Source: JAJFGI01 sp036397065 (GTDB taxonomy: Bacteria; Pseudomonadota; Alphaproteobacteria; Kiloniellales; J153). From it: a DNA stretch of 20,797 nucleotides. Each line of letters opens with the position of its first letter. The first letter of the stretch is position 1. This document shows positions 1-7,122 of the stretch, piece after piece. Location: positions 1-20,797 of the forward strand of contig DASWJP010000203.1 of assembly GCA_036397065.1 (NCBI GenBank), given 5' to 3'. The notes below the pieces were generated by a model. That model had not been told where the DNA came from. It did no database searches and saw only the letters and a program-made list of their open reading frames with translations. A program made the position numbers and the translations under genes.

Positions 1-1
1 G

Positions 2-145
2 CAGGCGCGGCGGTCCCTGGAATTCTCGCTCGAAACCGGGCCCGGCCAAGAGTTGACGCCTGAAAGCCTGCATGCTTTTCTCGACGGATTGCAGATAGCG
101 CTGGGCAGGGTTTCGAGTGTAATCGGTGAGACTTATTTTAGGTAG
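2..145 (+). CDS. C-terminal end of a probable alpha-E (DUF403) family protein, 5' truncated by the window edge
   Basis: An open frame runs from the window edge to a TAG stop and encodes the last 47 residues of a protein. The sequence ends in helix-like text around LHAFLDGLQIALGRV and finishes GETYFR. This resembles the C-terminal helix of alpha-E proteins, whose last residues are often a 'LHxFL...I...YF' pattern. Alpha-E proteins are helical proteins of poorly known function, commonly encoded beside a circularly permuted ATP-grasp protein and a bacterial transglutaminase. The next gene downstream is such a transglutaminase, which supports the call by context. The family call rests on a short tail plus the neighbour, so it is moderate; that a real gene ends here is more certain than its identity. 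Confidence 0.55.
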   Translation, partial: QARRSLEFSLETGPGQELTPESLHAFLDGLQIALGRVSSVIGETYFR

Positions 146-264
146 GAAATGAGTTTTGGTCCCTAAGGGCTTGGGAAAAATCAATTTACAATTGGTTAGT
201 AAGTTGATGCTCTGTTACCAGGTGTTGTGGTTTTAAGCCAATCGCCAGTCATGAGGTTGCATCC
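146..264. other. AT-rich spacer between the alpha-E tail and the transglutaminase gene
   Basis: This 119-base gap is clearly more AT-rich than the surrounding genes. It holds a short inverted repeat, CAATT-TAC-AATTG, at 182-194 and a CCCTAAGGG palindrome near 162. Neither forms a convincing terminator, because no T-run follows a stem. The base composition suits a promoter for the transglutaminase gene, but no well-spaced -35/-10 pair is evident. Confidence 0.3.
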
Positions 265-1161
265 GTGCAGCGGCTAACCGTCAAGCACACGACGACGTAT
301 ACCTACCGCCGGCCGGTGAGTTTTGGGGAGCATCGCCTTATGTTCCGGCCCCGGGACAGCCATGACCTGCGGCTGATCGATTCGGCCCTGACCATTCAGC
401 CGCAAGCCAAGGTGCGCTGGCTGTACGATGTGTTTGGAAACTCGGTGACGGTCGCGCGATTCGACACGCCCGCAGACGTGCTTCGCTTGGAATCACGAAT
501 CGTCATTGACCGGTATCCGCTGGCCAGCCTCGAATTTCCGATCGAGCCGTTTGCCCGTAAGCTCCCGTTCAGCTATCCCGCCAGTGAGGTCCCCGATCTC
601 GGACGCACGATCGAGCGCCACTATCCGGATCCGGATCGCGTCGTGACGGAGTGGACTCGGCGATTTCTGGAGAACAGCGGGTCGAGCAATACGGAAACCT
701 TCCTGCGTGCTATCAACACGGCCATTCGGAACGAGTTCCAATATAGCGAGCGACAGGCGCCGGGTGTGCAGACCCCTGTTGAGACACTGAATTCTCGAAG
801 CGGAACCTGCCGGGATTTCGCCTTGTTCATGATGGAGGCCGTGCGCAGCGTCGGCCTGGCCGCGCGATTCGTGAGCGGTTATCTGTATGATCCGGCATTG
901 GATGGTCAGAAAAGCGATGTTACGGGCGCCGGCGCCACCCATGCCTGGGCGCAAGTCTATTTGCCGGGTGCAGGGTGGGTCGAATTCGACCCGACCAATG
1001 CGTCCGTGGGCGGACATAACCTGGTCCCGATCGCCGTGGCCCGTGAGCCGGCGCAGGCCATGCCGGTGGCCGGGAAATTCGACGGTTCGCCGGAAGATTT
1101 CGTCGAAATGAAAGTCGACGTGACGGTCCATTCCATGCAAATGCTCGATAGCGTGGCTTGA
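265..1161 (+). CDS. Transglutaminase-like cysteine protease family protein
   Basis: This 298-residue protein has an N-terminal bacterial transglutaminase beta domain (about residues 1-85, beginning LTVKHTTTYTY) and a transglutaminase core (about 130-250). The catalytic triad is visible: Cys182 in SGTCRDFA, His226 in THAWAQVY and Asp242 in FDPTN. There is no signal peptide, so it is probably cytoplasmic. The start is a GTG preceded by GAGG at 253-256; an ATG at 251 is out of frame. Family members lie next to alpha-E and ATP-grasp genes and are thought to act in a peptide ligation or cleavage system that is not well defined. The fragment upstream fits that arrangement. The fold assignment is firm; the substrate is unknown. 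Confidence 0.9.
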   Translation: MQRLTVKHTTTYTYRRPVSFGEHRLMFRPRDSHDLRLIDSALTIQPQAKVRWLYDVFGNSVTVARFDTPADVLRLESRIVIDRYPLASLEFPIEPFARKLPFSYPASEVPDLGRTIERHYPDPDRVVTEWTRRFLENSGSSNTETFLRAINTAIRNEFQYSERQAPGVQTPVETLNSRSGTCRDFALFMMEAVRSVGLAARFVSGYLYDPALDGQKSDVTGAGATHAWAQVYLPGAGWVEFDPTNASVGGHNLVPIAVAREPAQAMPVAGKFDGSPEDFVEMKVDVTVHSMQMLDSVA

Positions 1162-1276
1162 TCTTGCCCGGCGGGAGATAGGCAAACTCGCCCTTGGCCG
1201 CCGGATAGTACCGGCACCGCCGCTTCACGGACTCACCTTCTATACAGGCGGGAACCAGGCAGTATACTGGTCACAC

Positions 1277-1300
1277 GAGCCTGAGCGCTCGCTCAGGCTC
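1277..1300. repeat. Perfect inverted repeat (hairpin) upstream of the ketopantoate-reductase-like gene
   Basis: GAGCCTGAGC and GCTCAGGCTC are perfect reverse complements separated by GCTC; read differently, this is an 11-base stem with a 2-base loop. It lies about 40 bases before the next start codon and just after a TATACT hexamer (1263-1268) that could be a -10 element. No T-run follows, so it does not look like a standard intrinsic terminator. It could be a hairpin in the 5' leader, an operator, or a terminator for the transglutaminase gene that lacks a U-tract. Confidence 0.6.
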
Positions 1301-1341
1301 CGCGCCCGCACGAAATCCGACTCGCAAGGAAGGATCAGACC

Positions 1342-2409
1342 ATGTCCAGCGCCACCAACACCTTGATTCTGGGGGCTTCTTACGGCTCACTTTTGGCGAC
1401 CAAGTTGTTGCTCGCAGGGCATAATGTAAAACTTGTCTGCCTCCCGGCCGAGGCGGAGCTGATCAACAAGGCCGGTACCCGGGTGCGCATGCCGGTCAAG
1501 ACCCGGGACGGTCTGATTGAAATAGACTCGCGCCAGGCGCCGGGAACCTTGTCCGCCGCCCCGCCGGAGGGCGTCGATCCCGCCGAATACGACCTGATCG
1601 CACTGGCCATGCAGGAGCCGCAGTACCGCTTGACCGGCGTGCGCCAACTGCTCGACGCGGTGGCCAGGGCCAAGGTGCCCTGCATGTCGATCATGAACAT
1701 GCCGCCGCTGCCCTACTTGGCGCGCATCCCCGGCCTCGACACCGGGGGCTTGAGGCGCTGCTATACCGATCCCAGCGTGTGGGACAACTTCGATTCGGCG
1801 CTGATGACCCTGTGCAGTCCGGACCCGCAGGCCTTTCGCCCGCCGGACGAAGGAACAAATGTACTGCAGGTCGTCCTGCCGACCAACTTCAAGGCGGCCC
1901 GTTTCGAGTCCGACGCGCACACGGCGATCCTGCGCCGGATGCAGGCCGATATCGAGGCCGTGCGCTACGATGCCGGTGACGGCCAGATCGAACTGCCGGT
2001 CAAGCTCAAGGTGCATGACTCGATCTTCGTGCCGCTGGCCAAGTGGGCCATGCTGCTGACGGGCAACTACCGCTGTGTGCAGAAGGACGGCATGCGCTCC
2101 ATCAGCGAGGCCGTGCACAGCGACATCAAGCAATCGCGGTCGGTCTACAACTGGGTCCGCGAGGTGTGCTTGGCCATTGGCGCCTCATCGAACGACCTGG
2201 TGCCCTTCGAGAAATACGCGGCCGCGGCCAAGGGACTCGCCAAGCCGTCCTCCACGGCCCGCGCCCTCCTGGCCGGCGCCGGCAACATCGAGCGGGCGGA
2301 TTGCCTGGTGCAGACCATCGCGGCGCAGAAGGGCATGCGCTCCGATGCCGTCGACCAAATCGTCGACCGGGTCAACGATTGGCTGGCGGGCAACCGCACC
2401 CGAGATTGA
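1342..2409 (+). CDS. Ketopantoate reductase-like (ApbA/PanE superfamily) protein of unknown substrate
   Basis: This 355-residue protein has an N-terminal Rossmann fold starting TLILGASYGS; the nucleotide-binding glycine motif is GASYGS (residues 11-16) rather than the usual GxGxxG. The C-terminal half has features like those of ketopantoate reductases: a Lys (234) followed by Asn (242), and a segment SSTARALLAGAGNIERAD near 303-320. The latter resembles the PanE 'SSM-QD---G--tEiD' region, with the QD pair missing. It is longer than typical PanE (about 300 residues). A good ribosome site (AAGGAAGGA, about 1326-1334) precedes the ATG. It stands alone, with purN convergent 19 bases downstream, and no pantothenate genes are nearby. 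The superfamily is likely; pantoate synthesis is not supported. Confidence 0.7.
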   Translation: MSSATNTLILGASYGSLLATKLLLAGHNVKLVCLPAEAELINKAGTRVRMPVKTRDGLIEIDSRQAPGTLSAAPPEGVDPAEYDLIALAMQEPQYRLTGVRQLLDAVARAKVPCMSIMNMPPLPYLARIPGLDTGGLRRCYTDPSVWDNFDSALMTLCSPDPQAFRPPDEGTNVLQVVLPTNFKAARFESDAHTAILRRMQADIEAVRYDAGDGQIELPVKLKVHDSIFVPLAKWAMLLTGNYRCVQKDGMRSISEAVHSDIKQSRSVYNWVREVCLAIGASSNDLVPFEKYAAAAKGLAKPSSTARALLAGAGNIERADCLVQTIAAQKGMRSDAVDQIVDRVNDWLAGNRTRD

Positions 2410-2428
2410 TCCGTTTCTGCTGGCAGCC

Positions 2429-3088
2429 TTACGTCGCCGGATTCACCAAGAACGTATCCGCGTCCGTGCCGCCTTTGGGCAGGACGGCGCGGTAGCCGGC
2501 AACAGTGACCTTGCCCTCCGCCACCAGGCGCAGACAGCGGGGGTAGAGCCGGTGTTCCACCGCCAGCACCCGCGCCGCCAGGGTGGCTTCGTCGTCGTCG
2601 GGCAGGACCGGGACCGCCGCCTGGCCAATGATCGGGCCGTCGTCCAACTCGGCGCGCACCAGATGCACCGTGCAGCCATGCAGCTTGACCCCGGCGGCCA
2701 AGGCGCGGGCGTGGGTGTGCAGGCCGGGAAAGGCGGGCAGCAGGGACGGGTGGATGTTCAACAGGCGGTCCGCCCAGCGGCCGGTGAAGGCCGGACCGAG
2801 GATACGCATGAAGCCGGCCAAGCAGACGATCTCGACGCCGGCCTTGGCCAGGGCGGTGGTCAGGGCGGAATCGAATTCGTCGCGGGTGGCGAAATCGCGG
2901 TGGTCTATGGTGGCGGTGGCAATGCCCGCGCCGGCCGCCCGGGCCAGGCCGGCGGCGCCCGGCTCGTTGGCGATGACCAGCACGATCTTGGCCGGATAGG
3001 CCGGATCGGCGTCGGCGTCGATCAAAGCCTGCAGGTTGCTGCCGCGGCCCGAGATCAGCACCGCGACGGGCGTGCGTCGTCTGGTCAC
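2429..3088 (-). CDS. purN: Phosphoribosylglycinamide formyltransferase
   Basis: This 219-residue protein transfers a formyl group from 10-formyltetrahydrofolate to GAR, the third step of de novo purine synthesis. The phosphate-binding motif SGRGSN is at residues 13-18. The catalytic set is present: Asn111 and His113 in NIHPSLLP, and Asp149 in AELDDGP, matching Asn106, His108 and Asp144 of the E. coli enzyme. The length is normal for the family. I chose the GTG start because it overlaps the purM stop as GTGA (3085-3088) and the protein then begins with the expected VAVLISGRGSN strand; the open frame continues upstream only as a shadow inside purM. Translation is probably coupled to purM. Confidence 0.97.
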   Translation of the reverse strand: MTRRRTPVAVLISGRGSNLQALIDADADPAYPAKIVLVIANEPGAAGLARAAGAGIATATIDHRDFATRDEFDSALTTALAKAGVEIVCLAGFMRILGPAFTGRWADRLLNIHPSLLPAFPGLHTHARALAAGVKLHGCTVHLVRAELDDGPIIGQAAVPVLPDDDEATLAARVLAVEHRLYPRCLRLVAEGKVTVAGYRAVLPKGGTDADTFLVNPAT

Positions 3089-4158
3089 GGGCGCCAGCGC
3101 ACGGCGGCGGGATCGAGGGCCACTCCCGGTGCCCCTTGTCTCCGGTGGCCGATACGGCCGATGCGGAAGACCCGCTCGCCCTGTCCGGCCAACAGGGCGG
3201 CAATCGCCTCGGCCCGGTCGGCGGCGACCACCACGACCATGCCGATGCCGCAATTGAAGGTGCGCAGCATCTCTGCCGCAGGCACGCCGCCCGCATCGGC
3301 CAGCCAGGCGAAGACCGGCGGTGGGCTCCAGGCGGCGCCGTCGATCTCGGCCGCCAGATGGCTGGGCAGGACCCGCGGCAGATTTTCGACCAGGCCGCCG
3401 CCGGTGATGTGCGCCAGGGCGTGCACGCCGCCCGCACGGATCGCGGCCAGGCAACTGCGCACGTAGATGCGCGTGGGGGTCAGCAACGCCGCCGCCAAAC
3501 CGGAATCAGGGGCAAACGGCGCCGGGCCGTCATAGTCCAGCCCCAGATCGGAAACCACTTTGCGAACCAGGGAGAACCCATTGGAATGCAGGCCGTTGGA
3601 CGCCAGGCCCAGAACCACGTCGCCTTCTGCCACCTGATCGCCGGTGATCGCCTGGCCGCGTTCCACCGCGCCGACGGCGAATCCCGCCAGATCGTAGTCG
3701 CCGGCGGCATAAAGGCCCGGCATTTCCGCGGTTTCGCCGCCCACCAGGGCGCACCCGGCCTGGGTGCAGCCGGCGGCGATGCCGGCGACCACGGCGCGGC
3801 CGGTCGGCACGTCCAGCTTGGCCATGGCGTAATAATCGAGGAAGAGCAGGGGCTCGGCCCCTTGCACCACCAGATCGTTCACGCACATGGCCACCAGATC
3901 GATGCCGATGGTATCGTGAGACTGGCTGGCGATGGCGATCTTGACCTTGGTGCCCACCCCATCGGTGGTGGCGACCAGGATCGGATCCCGGTATCCCGCG
4001 GCTTTCAGGTCGAACAGGGCGCCAAATCCGCCCAACCCCGCCTCGCTGCCGGCCCGCACCGTGGCTTTCGCCAGGGGCTTGATGGCTTCCACCAAGGCAT
4101 TGCCGGCGTCGATGTCAACTCCCGCGGCGCCGTATGTGCGGTGAGTGCGGCTGGCTAT
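3085..4158 (-). CDS. purM: Phosphoribosylformylglycinamidine cyclo-ligase, apparent ATA start
   Basis: This enzyme (AIR synthetase) closes the imidazole ring in the fifth step of purine synthesis, using ATP. The family signatures are clear: GGFGA, DGVGTK (about residues 66-71), NDLVVQGAEP and GGETAEMPG (about 140-148). The first ordinary in-frame start codon is TTG at 4095, but the frame upstream still encodes the conserved family N-terminus YGAAGVDIDAGNA. That frame opens at a TGA (4171-4173) and contains no ATG, GTG, TTG or CTG before this motif. The best start is ATA at 4156-4158, five bases after a strong GGAGG, giving 357 residues, which is normal for PurM. So this is either a rare AUA start, an ATG-to-ATA mutation, or a base-call error. 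It is followed by purN with a 4-base overlap. The identity is certain; the start is inferred. Confidence 0.95.
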   Translation of the reverse strand: MASRTHRTYGAAGVDIDAGNALVEAIKPLAKATVRAGSEAGLGGFGALFDLKAAGYRDPILVATTDGVGTKVKIAIASQSHDTIGIDLVAMCVNDLVVQGAEPLLFLDYYAMAKLDVPTGRAVVAGIAAGCTQAGCALVGGETAEMPGLYAAGDYDLAGFAVGAVERGQAITGDQVAEGDVVLGLASNGLHSNGFSLVRKVVSDLGLDYDGPAPFAPDSGLAAALLTPTRIYVRSCLAAIRAGGVHALAHITGGGLVENLPRVLPSHLAAEIDGAAWSPPPVFAWLADAGGVPAAEMLRTFNCGIGMVVVVAADRAEAIAALLAGQGERVFRIGRIGHRRQGAPGVALDPAAVRWRP

Positions 4159-4162
4159 AGCG

Positions 4163-4169
4163 TCCTCCC
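4163..4169 (-). promoter_or_regulatory. Strong ribosome binding site that points to the ATA start of purM
   Basis: On the reverse strand this reads GGGAGGA, a near-perfect complement to the 16S rRNA 3' end. The GGAGG core ends five bases before the ATA at 4156-4158, the usual spacing. An ATG also follows closely on the upstream side (within TGATGGGAGG), but its frame is different and meets a stop inside the purM N-terminal coding region. The position of this site is the main reason to place the purM start at ATA rather than at the TTG 63 bases downstream, which has no such site. Confidence 0.7.
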
Positions 4170-4266
4170 ATCACATGGAGTATTAAGGCGGCGAACCGAT
4201 GGCCCAATTGCCCGCTTCGCGGATGCCGCGCGCGGGCGAAAAGTACTTGATCCAGGGCGCTTTGCA

Positions 4267-5475
4267 ATGCCGATTCGCCAGCTTCTTGGCGCGACCTTAA
4301 TAGGATTTCTCGTGTTAAGCCTTGGTTCGGCGGCGATGCCGCGCGCCGCCGGGGCCAGCACCGACGTGTTCACGGTCAGCGGTATCGACGTGGATGTCAC
4401 CGCCGCCACCGCCGCCGCAGCCAAGGAACAGGCGCTTGCCGAGGGCCATCGCCTGGCCATGCAGCGCCTTCTGGTTCGGCTGTTGCCGCGCGAGGAAATG
4501 GCGCGGATGCGCGAGCTCACGCCCCCGGAAATTCTCAATTTAGTGCGCGATTTCGAAGTGGATGACGAACGCACCTCGGACGTGCGGTACCTGGCGACGC
4601 TGACCTTCCGCTTCAAGGCGGAGGCGGTCCGGACGTTGTTGCGCGCCGAGAGCCTGCTCTTCGCCGAGACGCAAAGCAAGCCGGTGCTGGTCCTGGCGGT
4701 CTATGGGCCGGCGGGGGAGGCGCGGCTGTGGGAGGACGGCAACCTGTGGGCCCAGGCCTGGGCGCAGCGCCGTCCTGAAGAAACCCTGGTGCCCCTGTCG
4801 GTGCCTTTGGGCGATTTGCGCGACGTGGCCACCGTCGACGTCAATCAAACCCTTTCAGGCGACCGAATCCGTCTGGCAACATTGGCGCGGCGCTATGGCA
4901 CCGAGGACGTTCTGGTCACCCAGGCGGTGCTGAGCGGCGATCCGGAGACCGGGCAGGCGCTCCTGCAAGTCGGCTCCAGCCGGTTGGGGACACAGCAGTT
5001 GCAAACCATGCTGGCCAGCTACGTCCAGGAGCCGGGCGAAACATTCTCCGAAATGCTGACGCGGGTGGCGTACAGTGTCGATGCCGATCTGCAGGAAGCC
5101 TGGAAGCAGCGCAATCTTCTGCGCCCGGGCGCGCAACGGCGGATCGTGGTCTCGGTGCCCATCGCCGATCTGGCCGACTGGCTGGAGGTGAAACGCCGGC
5201 TGGGCGCCGTCGCCGCCGTGCAGAAAAGCGAGGTGACCTTGCTGTCGCGCAAGCGCACGGAGCTGGATCTGACCTTCGTCGGTGACGAGCAGCAGCTGAT
5301 TCTGGCGTTGGCGCAAAGCGATCTGGATTTGGCCCTGAACCCGGTCTCCGGCTGGCAAATTCGCGTCACCACCGCACCGGGACCCACGATCGAGCCGGGC
5401 ACGCCCGTACCGCCGCCGTCGGCTGCTGAGATCGTGGAGCCCTCATCTCAGCCCTCTTCCCCCACAAGCGAGTGA
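4267..5475 (+). CDS. DUF2066 domain-containing secreted protein
   Basis: This 402-residue protein begins with a clear signal peptide (MPIRQLLGATLIGFLVLSLG, with cleavage probably after AAGA near residue 30). It is therefore probably periplasmic. The mature part starts with VFTVSGIDVDVTAATAAAAK, a pattern typical of DUF2066 proteins, which are found upstream of pgsA/perM-type genes in alphaproteobacteria. The C-terminus is a proline- and serine-rich tail (from about residue 375). I chose the ATG at 4267 because it begins the signal peptide; the long open frame before it is the antisense shadow of purM. Its stop overlaps the next start as GTGA, indicating translational coupling. Its function is unknown. 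Confidence 0.85.
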   Translation: MPIRQLLGATLIGFLVLSLGSAAMPRAAGASTDVFTVSGIDVDVTAATAAAAKEQALAEGHRLAMQRLLVRLLPREEMARMRELTPPEILNLVRDFEVDDERTSDVRYLATLTFRFKAEAVRTLLRAESLLFAETQSKPVLVLAVYGPAGEARLWEDGNLWAQAWAQRRPEETLVPLSVPLGDLRDVATVDVNQTLSGDRIRLATLARRYGTEDVLVTQAVLSGDPETGQALLQVGSSRLGTQQLQTMLASYVQEPGETFSEMLTRVAYSVDADLQEAWKQRNLLRPGAQRRIVVSVPIADLADWLEVKRRLGAVAAVQKSEVTLLSRKRTELDLTFVGDEQQLILALAQSDLDLALNPVSGWQIRVTTAPGPTIEPGTPVPPPSAAEIVEPSSQPSSPTSE

Positions 5476-6038
5476 AACTCCACGGGCCCCTGCGCCAGAT
5501 TCCCAATCTGATTTCCCTGGCGCGATTGTTGGCGGTGCCGGTTACGGTCTATCTGATACTTCTTGGCGAGTTGGTGCCGGCCTTCTGGATATTCTTCGCC
5601 GCCGGCATTTCCGATGCGGTGGATGGACTCATCGCCAAACGCCTGAACCTGGTCAGCGAGATTGGCACTTATCTGGATCCGCTGGCCGACAAGGCGCTGT
5701 TGATAAGTGTTTTTGTCACCCTGGGATATGTTGGTCAGGTGCCCATCTGGCTGGTCATCCTGATCGTCTTCCGCGACGTTCTGATTATCGGCGGCGCCAT
5801 TCTTTTCCAGACCTTGACTCACTCCCTGCACATGGAGCCGTTATTCATCAGCAAGGTGAACACCGCGGTGCAAATCGCTCTGGCTGCGGCCGTTTTGGCT
5901 CGGCCGGCATTGGGAGTGACGCTTGATGCGGTGCCGGAAATGTTGACCCTGATCGTGGCCATGACGACATTTCTTTCCGGCGCGGCGTATGTCATCAAGT
6001 GGGGCTGGATGGCGGTGACCATGGAACGGGACCAATGA
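5472..6038 (+). CDS. CDP-alcohol phosphatidyltransferase family protein (PgsA-like)
   Basis: This 188-residue integral membrane enzyme transfers a phosphatidyl group from CDP-diacylglycerol to an alcohol; glycerol-3-phosphate is the likely acceptor by similarity to PgsA. The family motif D-x2-D-G-x2-A-R-x8-G-x3-D-x3-D is present as Asp48, Asp51-Gly52, Ala55-Lys56, Gly65, Asp69 and Asp73, with Lys replacing the usual Arg. All four metal-binding Asp residues are intact, so it should be active. Several hydrophobic segments flank the motif. The GTG start overlaps the DUF2066 stop by 4 bases, and the next gene starts 13 bases after its stop. The exact lipid product (PGP, cardiolipin or another) cannot be told from the sequence. 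Confidence 0.88.
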   Translation: MKLHGPLRQIPNLISLARLLAVPVTVYLILLGELVPAFWIFFAAGISDAVDGLIAKRLNLVSEIGTYLDPLADKALLISVFVTLGYVGQVPIWLVILIVFRDVLIIGGAILFQTLTHSLHMEPLFISKVNTAVQIALAAAVLARPALGVTLDAVPEMLTLIVAMTTFLSGAAYVIKWGWMAVTMERDQ

Positions 6039-6051
6039 CCGGGGCGGCGGC

Positions 6052-7122
6052 ATGAACCTGGAACGGCAGGCGCGGTTCTGGCTGATCGGGCTGGCGATCA
6101 CCTTGGTGGCGCTTTACCTGCTGCGCGGCGTGCTGCTGCCGTTTGTCGCCGGCATGGCCGTTGCCTATCTGCTCGATCCGATCTGCGACCGGCTGGAAAA
6201 GTGGGGTCTGTCGCGGACCTTGGCGACCACAGTGCTGACAGTCTTGTTCCTGCTGTTGCTGGTGGTGGCGCTGATGCTGCTGGTGCCGGTCATTACCGGC
6301 CAGCTCGCCAATCTGGTGGAACGCTCGCCCGCCTTCGCCACAACGATGCGCGAACAGATTTCCCACCTGCTTGCCGCGGTCGAAAGCCGCATCGATCCGG
6401 CGACGGTCGAGCGCATTCATGCGGCCCTTGCCGGCTCCGCCGACCGGCTGTTCTCCTGGGTGACCGATGCGGTTGTGAGCGTGCTTACCGGCGGGGCCGC
6501 GGTGGCCAATACGCTGTCGCTCCTGGTCATCACGCCGGTGGTGAGTTTCTATCTGTTGCGCGATTGGGACCGCATCGCCAGCACGGTCGATGGCTGGCTG
6601 CCGCCGGCAACGGCGCCGACCCTGCGAAAGCTGGCGCGCGACGTGGATCTGACCTTGGCCGGGTTCCTGCGCGGGCAGGGCACGGTGTGCCTGATACTGG
6701 GCGTCTTTTATGCCCTGGGCCTGACCTTGGCGGGGCTGGATTTTGGCCTGGTGATCGGCGTCATCGCCGGGGTGCTGTCGTTCATCCCCTACGTCGGCTC
6801 CATCGTCGGGCTGTTGCTGTCCGTCGGCCTGGCGATTCTCCAGTTCAAGGCCTTGCTGCCCGTGGTCATCGTCGCCGGCATCTTCTTCGCCGGCCAGGCC
6901 CTGGAAGGTTATGTCCTCACCCCGCGCCTGGTCGGGCGCAGCATCGGCTTGCATCCGGTGTGGGTGATCTTCGCCATCCTGGCCGGTGGTGCCCTGTTCG
7001 GCTTCGTCGGCGTCCTGCTGGCGGTGCCGGTGGCGGCGGTCGTCGGAGTCGGTGCCCGGTTCGCCTTGGCCCGGTACCTGGCCAGCGCGTACTACGGTGG
7101 CCCGGGTGGGCCAAGGGCATGA
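6052..7122 (+). CDS. perM: AI-2E family transporter / PerM-like permease
   Basis: This 356-residue membrane protein has the layout of the UPF0118/PerM family. There are three hydrophobic segments at about residues 8-80, a soluble stretch at about 85-145, a membrane segment near 155-170, and a C-terminal cluster of membrane segments from about 208 to 335. Conserved family stretches SFIPYVGSIVG (243-253) and LTPRLVGRSIGLHPVW (289-304) are clear. The family includes TqsA, linked to autoinducer-2 export, and members proposed to be ion antiporters; the substrate here is unknown. Its TGA overlaps the start of hdaA as ATGA (7119-7122), so the two are probably translationally coupled. Confidence 0.88.
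   Translation: MNLERQARFWLIGLAITLVALYLLRGVLLPFVAGMAVAYLLDPICDRLEKWGLSRTLATTVLTVLFLLLLVVALMLLVPVITGQLANLVERSPAFATTMREQISHLLAAVESRIDPATVERIHAALAGSADRLFSWVTDAVVSVLTGGAAVANTLSLLVITPVVSFYLLRDWDRIASTVDGWLPPATAPTLRKLARDVDLTLAGFLRGQGTVCLILGVFYALGLTLAGLDFGLVIGVIAGVLSFIPYVGSIVGLLLSVGLAILQFKALLPVVIVAGIFFAGQALEGYVLTPRLVGRSIGLHPVWVIFAILAGGALFGFVGVLLAVPVAAVVGVGARFALARYLASAYYGGPGGPRA

Noticed and set aside
2075..3466. Long open frames on both strands across the end of the ketopantoate-reductase-like gene and purN/purM
   Set aside because: They are shadows: low-complexity Arg/Ala/Pro-rich translations overlapping clearly conserved genes.
3136..4266. Long forward open frame continuing upstream of the DUF2066 protein
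   Set aside because: It is antisense to purM, has no family sequence, and the signal peptide at 4267 marks the real start. GC-rich DNA often leaves such frames open.
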